The translations under genes and the position numbers were made by a program. Shown in pieces: positions 54,246 through 62,808 of a stretch of DNA of 64,000 bases. The stretch is taken from the NCBI GenBank assembly GCA_947084935.1, contig CAMTUH010000004.1:270801-334800 (forward strand). Direction: 5' to 3'. How positions within the stretch are numbered: the first letter of the stretch is position 1; every line of letters starts with the position of its first letter. The notes beneath the pieces are model-generated. The model was not told the origin of the DNA, did not search any database, and worked only from the letters and a program-made list of their open reading frames with translations. Source of the stretch: CAMTUH01 sp947084935 (GTDB lineage Bacteria > Pseudomonadota > Gammaproteobacteria > Coxiellales > Coxiellaceae).

Positions 54246-54364
54246 CTAGGGACAATGATCCTCATCAGTGTTTTCATCTGCTTCATCACTCAGAATTGAT
54301 TCTAAATTTCGCAAAGTTTCAGAGTCAATGTCCGCCACATTCGCTAAACTATCTTTCTTAAAAA
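54246..54364 (-). other. Out-of-frame C-terminal tail of the 930-codon HAD gene
   Basis: In the frame next to the annotated stop at 54358, about 38 codons continue as KKDSLANVADIDSETLRNL and then an acidic end (SDEADENTDEDHCP). Removing one T from the run of six T (minus strand, 54360-54365) would turn LF-stop into LFKKDSLANVAD. The acidic tail resembles the Glu-rich (E-block) C-terminal signals of Dot/Icm substrates. So the gene is probably truncated by slippage, or read through by a +1 shift. Confidence 0.55.
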
Positions 54365-57150
54365 AGTTTGTTATTCTCAGCGGCGCTCTCGACCCAGACT
54401 CCCGATGAAGATGGGCGACTGCTGTTGCGGTCGGAAAAAAAAGAGACCCCACTACCGCCGGGTGGCTGCGACGATAACCCGGTATCATCCCCATCAGGAG
54501 ACACAGCAGCTTCAGAAGTTTTTATATTTGTTTCCTGCCAGCTAGCGCGTTCTGCAATGAGCTTTCTGTGCAATATTATCAGGTCATCTTCAGAAGGCTT
54601 CACTTGCCCCCCCAGCTCATCCTGCTTACTTGCCCATTCCAGGACCAAAGCACTGTAAAGAAAATCACAAATATACTTCGCCTTCTCAACGTCATATACA
54701 TATTGTGTATGCTTGCTTGCTACCTGATACCCAAGGTTTGCTGTTTGAATGTTCTCCTTAATAACTTTGCGCCCACTCTGTTCCGTTTCCAGTACCATGC
54801 CGCCATCGTTAGATTTCGTGCAATTTTCAAGCCGAATCGGATATCTCATAATGTCGTTACTAATAGAGCAATAGCAGTTTTTCAGCATTAACGCCGTCTC
54901 ATATTTATCCCTGAAGCCCTCTCTCTCTAAAATGGAAATCAAAAACTCAATTTCATCTTGATAGACTTCTGCACAAGCCTTCTCAATGGCTCTGTAAGGT
55001 GCCATACTTTCTTCATCCCACTTTTCAATGTCCGAAACATCAGGCGGGTTAGTTGGGCTCACCCGAGAACAGTAAGGATTTTTAAAACGAAACATGAAAG
55101 TAGGGGTAGACGAGGAGCTAGCCCCAACATCGACCTTGTTCCCTTGCCTTTCACCCTCCTCGCGCTTCTCTAGCTTAACGATCTCTTTAAGCGTACCAAT
55201 ATAGTCCCCAGCGGAAGTAGCTTCCACTCCCAGAATACCACCTTTTTGCTGTGCAATGAGGCGGAGGAAGTCTGTGTTGGTATCCACAACCACCACCGCG
55301 GCGCCCTCCTTATCCGGGTTCATTTCCTGACTAAATTCACACGTACGTTCAAGCATTTCCCGTGGCGTCTTATTCTTTTTATATCTATAAGCCGCAATCT
55401 CCATGGCATTGTTATCCAGAATATCTTCTTTAATACCTAGTTCCTTTAGCATATACCTTGTAAGTTCAGGAGAGCCAAAATCCGAGGCAATACCAATCTT
55501 ATAGCCTAAATCCAAGAGGCTTCTTAAAAGAGTATTCCACTCTTTTGCCGCCCCCTCATTTTTTTTCTTTTCACGTTTTCCCTCAGCAAGGAGGTCAATG
55601 CGTTCTTCCGTTTCAGCGGGTTGCACGCTAATAAGTCGAACACCTTGCTGTACTTTGTCCCACAAATCCTTCACAGCTTTTCCTTTGAAGTCGCTTAGAT
55701 ATTGGGCCTGTCGTGGGTTTATTAGGCCCTGTACCGCTTCGCCGGAAGATTGATCTTTATTTCGTGTATCAACGATCGCCTTAAGGGTTCCCTGATCCCC
55801 GATACCCGCTAGCTCATTGAGATACTGAATAAGGACATCCAGGTACTTATATTTAACATCACCACTAAGTGCAGAAACTGCGACTTCCAATTTCCCTGGA
55901 AAATCGTCGGGGAGGTGAACCAAACAATCAAAGCCAAAGATTATGGTCCGTGGTTCATTTGGCAATTCTTCACACCCGACGGGGTTAGCGAGAATGATGG
56001 GAGCAGCCTCAACGCCAAGTTTCCCAAGTAGTATGTCTATATGTTTGCCCCCATCTGTTGCTTGAATCGTAACGTAACCTTCTTTAGAGGCACCGTCTAT
56101 ATTTTTCCATGAATCATCAACAAACGTTACCTGTCCTTTTTTATCTATATCTATCCCACTTTCTTGCATCCACTGAGATAGATGGTCGTTTTTTGTCGTA
56201 TTCGTATTGTTAGGATCAGCGGGTAGCCCACCTATAATTTTACATTCAAAACCTTTCGGAACTAACGTTGCTAACAGATCACGCGTTAACTCATCAAATG
56301 GGTTAAACGTTACAAAGCCAAAGGGAATTTCACGTACAACTAGGTTACTAAAAATTTCTTCCCATGTTCTGCCCGATGGACTTTCAATTGGCCTACACTT
56401 CGTTTCAATATATTTCAACAAGTTTTTATACTTCTCTTCTCCAATCTGCTTCTTCAAATTTGGACAAGAACGCCACCCCTCTTTTGTCTTCTGAATAGTG
56501 TATTCTATGTTTTGCTTCTGCAACCAGGTAATTGCCTGGTTATTAATATTATCGGAGAAAATAGTACCATCAACATCGAAAGCAAAAGCAAGATTGTCTA
56601 CATCAGCGTCAGGACGCCGCAAAGAGTCCAACCCAAAAATCTCGTATCCTTCTTTAGTTTTAGGCAGGCCCATCCCTCGCCGCTCAAGTTTATCTAGGAT
56701 GCCTAGTACAAGCTGAGGAAATGGGAAGAAAATTGTAACCGGATGATGACCTGCCCCACAACTTTTAAAATACTCATTAAGTTGATACCTATCTTCTTCA
56801 TCCCCATGAAGAATAAGCTCATCAACTTTACCAAAATCCTCAAATAAAGGATCAATTTGCTTGAGTAAGATACTAATTTGCGCTTCAGTTAACTCCGTAC
56901 TCAAAATTTCTTTACTACGCGCCATCCCCTGCTTTTTTTCTTTTGATAATTCGCTCCAATTTAGAAAGTTCTTTATGTTAGTACCAGCAACCTCTGGATT
57001 GTGCTCTATTGCCCCGCAAATCATCGACCATATTGATCTCTCATCTGTTTTTTTTATAGTGTCACCTTCTTTTTCTATGGTGCCAACTACTCCTATAGTT
57101 CCAAGGTAAAGGTGAAAATAGGGTTTTTTTTGTCTTGGATTATTACGCAT
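54358..57150 (-). CDS. Large tandem HAD-like protein 3, candidate effector
   Basis: 930 residues. First HAD domain: motif I AFDVDGTIFSDN (D192, D194), Lys near 320 and motif IV VTFVDDSWKN (D345, D346). Second HAD-like domain: IIFGFDCLVHL (D408, second Asp missing), IGIASDFGSPEL near 555, YKKNKTPREML near 592 and VVVDTNTDFL (D623, D627). A helical domain of about 230 residues follows (WDEESMAPYRAIEKACAEVY onward), then a Ser/Gly-rich tail. The two-HAD plan matches the smaller neighbours, but the sequences are distant. The annotated end NNKLF is caused by a T6 run. A PmrA-type promoter precedes it. Confidence 0.75.
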   Translation of the reverse strand: MRNNPRQKKPYFHLYLGTIGVVGTIEKEGDTIKKTDERSIWSMICGAIEHNPEVAGTNIKNFLNWSELSKEKKQGMARSKEILSTELTEAQISILLKQIDPLFEDFGKVDELILHGDEEDRYQLNEYFKSCGAGHHPVTIFFPFPQLVLGILDKLERRGMGLPKTKEGYEIFGLDSLRRPDADVDNLAFAFDVDGTIFSDNINNQAITWLQKQNIEYTIQKTKEGWRSCPNLKKQIGEEKYKNLLKYIETKCRPIESPSGRTWEEIFSNLVVREIPFGFVTFNPFDELTRDLLATLVPKGFECKIIGGLPADPNNTNTTKNDHLSQWMQESGIDIDKKGQVTFVDDSWKNIDGASKEGYVTIQATDGGKHIDILLGKLGVEAAPIILANPVGCEELPNEPRTIIFGFDCLVHLPDDFPGKLEVAVSALSGDVKYKYLDVLIQYLNELAGIGDQGTLKAIVDTRNKDQSSGEAVQGLINPRQAQYLSDFKGKAVKDLWDKVQQGVRLISVQPAETEERIDLLAEGKREKKKNEGAAKEWNTLLRSLLDLGYKIGIASDFGSPELTRYMLKELGIKEDILDNNAMEIAAYRYKKNKTPREMLERTCEFSQEMNPDKEGAAVVVVDTNTDFLRLIAQQKGGILGVEATSAGDYIGTLKEIVKLEKREEGERQGNKVDVGASSSSTPTFMFRFKNPYCSRVSPTNPPDVSDIEKWDEESMAPYRAIEKACAEVYQDEIEFLISILEREGFRDKYETALMLKNCYCSISNDIMRYPIRLENCTKSNDGGMVLETEQSGRKVIKENIQTANLGYQVASKHTQYVYDVEKAKYICDFLYSALVLEWASKQDELGGQVKPSEDDLIILHRKLIAERASWQETNIKTSEAAVSPDGDDTGLSSQPPGGSGVSFFSDRNSSRPSSSGVWVESAAENNKLF

Positions 57151-57181
57151 AAATTACATCTCTGTTTTTGGGCTACTTGGT

Positions 57182-57213
57182 AAAATATCACGCGGTTATT
57201 AATAAAATATTAA
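57182..57213 (-). promoter_or_regulatory. PmrA-type box plus -10 upstream of tandem HAD gene 3
   Basis: Minus strand: TTTAA-TA-TT-TT-ATTAA, half-sites at 57210-57213 and 57199-57202, then exactly 11 bases and TATTTT (57182-57187). Thirty-two bases before the ATG. Nearly identical to the F-box gene's box. Confidence 0.6.
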
Positions 57214-57253
57214 AAAAACACCACGGCTTGATAGTTTTTTGAATATTCTGAAG

Positions 57254-57312
57254 GGGGGTAGATCGGCAATCCGGGAGGCGTTTAGGGCGACGCCTTTGCG
57301 GGTATTGTCGGC
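57254..57312 (-). pseudogene. Relic copy of the asd 3' end
   Basis: In the asd frame this segment reads ADNTRKGVALNASRIADL, against ADNIRKGAALNAIQIAEL at the true asd end (58500-58560). About 45 of 59 bases match, and 32 of 37 in the core, in the same orientation. It overlaps the last codons of the protease-like gene in another frame. This is strong evidence for a duplicated and decayed asd end. Confidence 0.75.
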
Positions 57313-58424
57313 GGTATGAGGCGAGTATACCCCATTTTGTCCAGCTCATCGTCGAACTTTTTGGCAATCTGGTCTGGGAGACCGTCTAAATCAAAAACCA
57401 GTGGTGGATACTCATTCATCTCCAGGTGCTTCCAACCGGCTTTTGCCGTGTACGTGGTGTTAGAGCCATCATTTTTTCCGAAAAAACCGAGACCGTTCTC
57501 TCGAAGATTCCAGGGGTCACAAATGGTTCCGCCCATCCGACTAAGATAGTCGGCCACCGCCTCTGGATCTCCCAGGATGTCGACAGTCTCCAACTCACCA
57601 TTAATCACTAAGAAAGCGTGATTCCGATTGCCTATGCTCACGTGAAGACGTTGAACCCTGATCGGCTCGCCACTTTGGCTTGACCACTTCAGCAGTTCAT
57701 CCAGGCTAACTTCGGAAAGCTCGAGGCAGTATCCGCGCCCGGCTTCCCGTGTTGCAGCCGCTCGTATGCTGCTTTCTTTTAACCGCTCCAGCCGAGTAAG
57801 CAGCCACTTCATTTTATAAAGCCGCTCCCAATTGCTGGCTCCAGCAATTGGCTGACTGCTCTTCCACAGCTTGGTAACTTCTTTTTGCAGGATACTGGTT
57901 TCATCAACTATCTTATCCTGCAATGCGTGACGCCACGCGATAACCTCCTCCTTGGAACCATCGATTCGCTCCTCGTCGAGCATCCAACTCCATTCGTGTA
58001 CCTGTTTCGCGCGAGACAAACACTTAGGAGTGATCGGTATTGTGGAGTAGCCACGGCTCTCTAGAACACAGTCTGCGGTGGGAACACCCTTGTAAAACGA
58101 GAATGGTATAGGTGGTCGGTTTGCTGCATGAATTTTTCCCGCGCCGTCCAAACACGCACTCTTTAGCGAACGCAACCGAGTGCCCGTAGACGAACCCTCC
58201 TCACCCTCGCTAGGAGTTGAATCGGCTGACTCGCCTACATTCGGCAAGGCACTGAGGCCTTGCGCGAAGAGAAGCATCAAAAAAAGCCAATAATACGCTG
58301 GGGAAATTCTTATCGCAGTCGACTGAGAAAAACAACTAATGGACTCATTCTGGCGTCTGTCATTTTCTTTCGCGATACGGAGACGCCAGTCGTCGTCTTT
58401 GTAACTTGGGTGTCTTCTACTCAA
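57282..58424 (-). CDS. Candidate papain-fold cysteine protease with N-terminal membrane segment
   Basis: 380 residues from a TTG start (AGGGAG ten bases upstream). A hydrophobic segment (YYWLFLMLLFAQGLSAL, residues 44-60) may be a late signal or anchor. The C-terminal half shows the order Cys-His-Asp expected for papain-like folds: C233 in GRGYCLELSE, H269 in NRNHAFLVINGE, D303 in GTICDPWNL. The spacing and the HAFLVI/DPW contexts resemble secreted papain-fold effectors and toxins. I recognise no named family, so the enzyme class is inference. The last codons lie in a relic of the asd 3' end. Confidence 0.6.
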   Translation of the reverse strand: MSRRHPSYKDDDWRLRIAKENDRRQNESISCFSQSTAIRISPAYYWLFLMLLFAQGLSALPNVGESADSTPSEGEEGSSTGTRLRSLKSACLDGAGKIHAANRPPIPFSFYKGVPTADCVLESRGYSTIPITPKCLSRAKQVHEWSWMLDEERIDGSKEEVIAWRHALQDKIVDETSILQKEVTKLWKSSQPIAGASNWERLYKMKWLLTRLERLKESSIRAAATREAGRGYCLELSEVSLDELLKWSSQSGEPIRVQRLHVSIGNRNHAFLVINGELETVDILGDPEAVADYLSRMGGTICDPWNLRENGLGFFGKNDGSNTTYTAKAGWKHLEMNEYPPLVFDLDGLPDQIAKKFDDELDKMGYTRLIPPTIPAKASP

Positions 58425-58465
58425 ACTCCCAGTTCTCCCTAACAGCCTATGGGCGATAAGCCGAG

Positions 58466-58497
58466 CATATACCGGAAGTAAATGTAAAACAACTTAA
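58466..58497 (-). promoter_or_regulatory. Degenerate PmrA-like box upstream of the protease-like gene
   Basis: Minus strand: CTTAA (TTAA 58494-58497, overlapping the asd stop) and TACA (58483-58486), 11-bp period, then exactly 11 bases and TATATG (58466-58471). The second half-site is poor, so confidence is low, but the spacing is as in the strong sites. Confidence 0.3.
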
Positions 58498-59585
58498 GCA
58501 GAAAAATGCTTATCGATAAGTAACTCGGCAATTTGGATGGCGTTCAGCGCGGCGCCTTTGCGGATGTTGTCGGCGACGATCCATAAGTTGAGGCCATTGG
58601 GATGAGAAATATCGTTTCGGATCCGACCCACGAATACAGCGTCTTCGTGCGCACCGTGACTGACGGCTGTCGGGTATTCTTCGCCTTCTATCACTACCAC
58701 TCCCGGTGCATGCTTAAGCAAAGCCGTGGCTTCTGCACTCGAAATGGGTTGGTTCGTTTCAATATGAACCGCTTCCGAATGCCCGAAAAAAACAGGGACG
58801 CGAACCGTCGTGGGGTTCACCAACACATTCGAATCACCCAGGATTTTCTGCGTCTCCCACACCATTTTCATTTCTTCTTTTGTATAACCATTTTCTTGAA
58901 ACACATCAATCTGCGGAATGACGTTAAACGCAATTTGTACGGGAAAAACGCTCGAAGTCGTCGCTTGGGCGTTAAGTAATTGTGCGGTTTGATTCGCTAA
59001 TTCTTCGATGGCCTTTCGACCGGCACCCGAAACCGACTGATACGTCGCGACGTTAATGCGTGAAATGCCTACGGCATCATAAATCGGCTTTAATACCACG
59101 ACCATTTGAATCGTTGAACAATTGGGATTCGCAATGATATTGCGTTCACGATAATCCCGTAGCGCCTCGGGATTGACTTCGGGCACCACCAGTGGCACGT
59201 CCTCGTCGTAGCGAAATTGCGACGTATTGTCGATGACAATACAGCCCGCTTCTGCCGCAAGGGGCGCGTATTTTGCCGAGCATGCCGCGCCCGCGGAAAA
59301 AAACGCGAACTGCACTTGAGAAAAATCAAAATCCGCGACGTTTTGCACCGCTTTCGCTTTTCCGCCGAATAATACGGTTTTTCCTTCAGAGCGTTCGCTC
59401 GCCAGCGGAAATATTTTCCCAACGGGAAATTGTCGCTCGTGTAATAATTCGAGAAAAGCTTCACCGACAACGCCCGTGGCGCCAACGACGGCAACGTCAT
59501 AGACGGGCGCGCTTCTGACTTTTGCACGCCCCCTCCTGCCAACGGAGGGGGCCCTTCTTTTCTTTTTTACGGTTTTCTTTCTCAT
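58494..59585 (-). CDS. asd: Aspartate-semialdehyde dehydrogenase
   Basis: Asd reduces aspartyl phosphate, the product of LysC, toward diaminopimelate, lysine, threonine and methionine. Rossmann start VAVVGATGVVGEAFLELL, catalytic Cys in NPNCSTIQMVVVLKP and His in the GHSEAVHIE region. 363 residues including a basic N-terminal extension (KKTVKKKRRAPSVGRRGRAK) not usual for the family; an internal start may be used. It overlaps aroC by four bases. Normally fimV and truA follow asd; here the island intervenes. Confidence 0.95.
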   Translation of the reverse strand: MRKKTVKKKRRAPSVGRRGRAKVRSAPVYDVAVVGATGVVGEAFLELLHERQFPVGKIFPLASERSEGKTVLFGGKAKAVQNVADFDFSQVQFAFFSAGAACSAKYAPLAAEAGCIVIDNTSQFRYDEDVPLVVPEVNPEALRDYRERNIIANPNCSTIQMVVVLKPIYDAVGISRINVATYQSVSGAGRKAIEELANQTAQLLNAQATTSSVFPVQIAFNVIPQIDVFQENGYTKEEMKMVWETQKILGDSNVLVNPTTVRVPVFFGHSEAVHIETNQPISSAEATALLKHAPGVVVIEGEEYPTAVSHGAHEDAVFVGRIRNDISHPNGLNLWIVADNIRKGAALNAIQIAELLIDKHFSA

Positions 59586-60640
59586 AAATTCTGCGCCTTA
59601 TTACGAAGAAAATGATCCATCAGTACCAGCGCCAGCATCGCCTCCACGATGGGTACTGCACGAATCCCGACGCAGGGATCGTGTCGTCCCGTCGTTACTA
59701 TTTCCGTTTCAGCACCGTGCACGTCAATCGTTTTTGCCGGAATGCGAATACTGGAGGCGGGTTTGAATGCCACACTGACTAAAATATCCTGCCCACTCGA
59801 AATACCGCCCAAAATACCGCCTGCACGATTCGACAAAAATCCTTTTTTTGTGATTTCATCGCGGTGTTGCGAACCTTTTTGGCTCACGACGGAAAATCCC
59901 GCGCCAATTTCAACGGCCTTGGCGGCATTAATGCCCATCATCGCTCCCGCAATGTCGGCATCCAGTTTATCAAATACCGGTTCACCCAATCCGACGGGCA
60001 CGTTCGTTGCAACGACATTTACACGCGCCCCAATCGAATCTCCCGCGCGGCGTAATGCGGTAATATAATTTTCAATTTCGGTAATTTTATTTTTATCGGG
60101 AAAGAAAAAGGGATTGTCTTCAACAATCGATAAATCTATTTCTTGGGGAGCTATTTCACCGATCGCTGCCGTGTAGCCTTGTAGAGTTAATCCAAATTTT
60201 TCTTTTAAATATTTTTTCGCGATTGCTGCAGCCGCCACACGCATCACCGTTTCACGTGCGGACGAACGACCGCCCCCGCGATAATCGCGAATTCCGTATT
60301 TTTTAAAATACGTAAAATCCGCGTGCCCGGGCCGGAAACAGTCTTTAATTTTTGAATAATCGCGCGGGCGCTGATCTTTGTTTTCAATCACTAACGCAAT
60401 CGGCGTGCCCGTGGTTTTACCCTCAAAAACACCCGATAAAATTCGAACGTGATCAGCTTCTCGACGCTGAGACGTGTAACGCGATTGGCCCGTTCTTCGT
60501 CGGTCCACTTCTTTTTGAATATCGTTCTCACTTAATTCCAACCCCGGCGGACAACCGTCCACAATAGCCACCATCGCCGGCCCGTGGCTCTCCCCCGCCG
60601 TCGTTACCACAAATAATTTTCCAAAACTGTTTCCCGACAT
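59582..60640 (-). CDS. aroC: Chorismate synthase
   Basis: The last step of the shikimate pathway, FMN-dependent. The 352-residue product starts MSGNSFGKLFVVTTAGESHG and has GRSSARETVMRVAAAAIAKK, the family signature, and RHDPCVGIRAVPIVEAM. Order prmB-aroC-asd is the usual one. Confidence 0.98.
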   Translation of the reverse strand: MSGNSFGKLFVVTTAGESHGPAMVAIVDGCPPGLELSENDIQKEVDRRRTGQSRYTSQRREADHVRILSGVFEGKTTGTPIALVIENKDQRPRDYSKIKDCFRPGHADFTYFKKYGIRDYRGGGRSSARETVMRVAAAAIAKKYLKEKFGLTLQGYTAAIGEIAPQEIDLSIVEDNPFFFPDKNKITEIENYITALRRAGDSIGARVNVVATNVPVGLGEPVFDKLDADIAGAMMGINAAKAVEIGAGFSVVSQKGSQHRDEITKKGFLSNRAGGILGGISSGQDILVSVAFKPASSIRIPAKTIDVHGAETEIVTTGRHDPCVGIRAVPIVEAMLALVLMDHFLRNKAQNL

Positions 60641-60642
60641 AA

Positions 60643-61542
60643 TTAAAAATAATCGCTCAACTGTTTTTTATCCAACAACAACAATCCTTCACCACCCCGC
60701 TCCTGCTCCAACCACATGAAAGGAACGTTTGGAAAGCGCGCTTGCAGCGCCTCTGCATTATAACCCACTTCCATCAAGAAAATGCCGTGCTCGGTGAGGT
60801 GATTTTTTGCTTCTTTTAGCAGACGAATCGCAATGGCCAATCCTTCGTCATCTGCTTCTAACGCATTTTTCGGCTCATGGCGGTACTCTTTCGGCAGACG
60901 ATTCATTTCTTTACGACCCACGTAAGGAGGATTACTAATAATCACATCGTAACGCCGATCCGCGAGCGCCGTAAAACCGTCCGATTGAATCAACTGCACG
61001 CGATCGGAAAGTTGATACTGGCTAACATTGATCGCCGCCACGGCAAGCGCTTCTTTATCGATATCGGTGGCATCGACGATGGCGTGGGGAAATACCGTGG
61101 CACACGCAATTGCCAAACAACCGCTTCCCGTTCCCATATCCAAAATACGCGTCACTCGTGCCGAATCAATCCACGGCGAAAATGCCCGCTCGATCCATTC
61201 GGCAAACGGAGAGCGTGGCACCAAGACGCGTTCATCGACGTAAAAGGGCATGCCCATGAACCAGGCTTGATGGGTTAAGTAAGGGAGGGGCTTGCGGGTT
61301 TTGATTCGCTCTTGAATGAGCGCAACAATCTGCTCCGCTTGAGATTCACTGACCCCGCGAGCACTCACGGAGGCATTCGAGTCCGGTGGCTCCTTAAGAA
61401 CGTGCATGACCAATTGCACGGCTTCGTCCCACGCATTGTCCGTCCCGTGGCCGAAACACAAATCAGCCGCCTCAAACTGCTGAGCGGCTTCCTGTATCCA
61501 ATCGCCTACAGTGCGTGTCTCTTTGGTATGTAATTGATTCAT
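60643..61542 (-). CDS. prmB: Ribosomal protein L3 N5-glutamine methyltransferase
   Basis: The 299-residue product from MNQLHTKETRTVGDW has the PrmB marker CFGHGTDNAWDEAVQLV, SAM motif I DMGTGSGCLAIA and the NPPY catalytic motif ISNPPYVGRKEM. The marker distinguishes it from PrmC. It is divergent from smrB, as in enterics. Confidence 0.95.
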   Translation of the reverse strand: MNQLHTKETRTVGDWIQEAAQQFEAADLCFGHGTDNAWDEAVQLVMHVLKEPPDSNASVSARGVSESQAEQIVALIQERIKTRKPLPYLTHQAWFMGMPFYVDERVLVPRSPFAEWIERAFSPWIDSARVTRILDMGTGSGCLAIACATVFPHAIVDATDIDKEALAVAAINVSQYQLSDRVQLIQSDGFTALADRRYDVIISNPPYVGRKEMNRLPKEYRHEPKNALEADDEGLAIAIRLLKEAKNHLTEHGIFLMEVGYNAEALQARFPNVPFMWLEQERGGEGLLLLDKKQLSDYF

Positions 61543-61583
61543 TGACAAATCATCACCTAATGCTATGTTATATTTTAACAGAC

Positions 61584-62174
61584 ATGAGTAACTTACCGAA
61601 CATAAACCGACGCGCGATGTCAAAAAACGACCACGAGCCTAAGAGACCGTCCGACAAAAAAGAGTCTGAACTATTCCGCCGAGCCACCCGCGATGTTAAG
61701 CCTTTGCGCCACGATAAGCACCATTTTCCGGCCCCGAAAAAGAAACCCATCCCGCAAAAAATCTTTGAACCAATTCCGGTAAGAGCCGTTTGGGAAGACC
61801 ACGAGGCTGACCCCGATTGGTCCTCTGCCGACGATTCAATTTACTTTGCGAAAAGCGGCATTCAGCATAAAATTATTCGGCGACTGAAACGAGGGAACAT
61901 CCCGATTGAAGAGATGATTGACCTTCACCAACAAACCGTCGACGAGGTCATGGTGAGCGTAACGCAATTCATCAACGACTGCACAACCCAAAGAAAACGT
62001 TGGGTGTGTATCGTTCATGGAAAGGGGCACTTTTCGGTGGATCAAAAACCCGTTCTTAAAAATTTTCTCAATCAATGGCTCCGCAAAAATCCCGCGGTGC
62101 TCGCGTTTCATTCCGCACAACCCCAGCACGGAGGAACGGGCGCACTGTATGTTTTATTAAAGCGAGAACATTGA
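61584..62174 (+). CDS. smrB: Smr-domain endonuclease, SmrB-like
   Basis: SmrB cuts mRNA between collided ribosomes in E. coli. The product of about 196 residues has a charged N-terminus and a C-terminal Smr domain: IDLHQQTVDEVMVSV, VCIVHGKGHFSV and HGGTGALYVLLKRE. The start is ATG 61584 or 61617; a -10-like TATATT lies just upstream. Divergent from prmB, same layout as E. coli. Confidence 0.9.
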   Translation: MSNLPNINRRAMSKNDHEPKRPSDKKESELFRRATRDVKPLRHDKHHFPAPKKKPIPQKIFEPIPVRAVWEDHEADPDWSSADDSIYFAKSGIQHKIIRRLKRGNIPIEEMIDLHQQTVDEVMVSVTQFINDCTTQRKRWVCIVHGKGHFSVDQKPVLKNFLNQWLRKNPAVLAFHSAQPQHGGTGALYVLLKREH

Positions 62175-62794
62175 TGAAAAACAACGTGATTATCATCGGC
62201 ATTGCCGGTCCTTCCGCTTCGGGAAAAAGTTTGCTCGCCAATACTATTGTTAACGAATTGGGTTCCGATCGTGTGGTCGTTATTTCTGAAGATTCTTATT
62301 ATAAAGACCTGGGCGACATGCCCTTTGAAGAGCGCGCCAAAATTAATTACGATCACCCGAACTCATTAGATCACCATTTATTAATTCAACATTTAAAACA
62401 ATTGCAAAAAGGGTTGGCCGTCGAGGTCCCGCGTTACGACCACACGCAGCACCAACGGAAAAAAGAAACGAAAACCGTAGGCAAACACCGAATTATTGTT
62501 CTGGAAGGAATTTTATTATTTGTCGAAGCGCCTTTACGCGATGTGATGGATATCCGAATTTTTATGGATACTCCGCTCGACATTTGTTTGTTGCGCCGAT
62601 TGCGGCGCGATATTATTGAACGCCAACGATCGCTGGAGTCGGTACTGGAACAATACCAAGAAACCGTCCGCCCGATGTATTTGCAATTCATCGAACCTTC
62701 TAAACGATACGCAGATATCATCGTGCCCCGCGGCGGCGAAAACCGCATCGCGATTGAGATGATTCAGGCGAAGATGCGGGAGTTACTCGGATAA
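62174..62794 (+). CDS. udk: Uridine kinase
   Basis: Phosphorylates uridine and cytidine in pyrimidine salvage. 206 residues; P-loop GIAGPSASGKSLLAN, then SEDSYYKDL, NYDHPNSLDHHLL and RRLRRDIIERQRS. The ATG overlaps the smrB stop (TGATGA), giving coupled translation. Ends tail to tail with the coiled-coil gene. Confidence 0.96.
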   Translation: MKNNVIIIGIAGPSASGKSLLANTIVNELGSDRVVVISEDSYYKDLGDMPFEERAKINYDHPNSLDHHLLIQHLKQLQKGLAVEVPRYDHTQHQRKKETKTVGKHRIIVLEGILLFVEAPLRDVMDIRIFMDTPLDICLLRRLRRDIIERQRSLESVLEQYQETVRPMYLQFIEPSKRYADIIVPRGGENRIAIEMIQAKMRELLG

Positions 62795-62808
62795 ATACTT
62801 ACCCCCAT

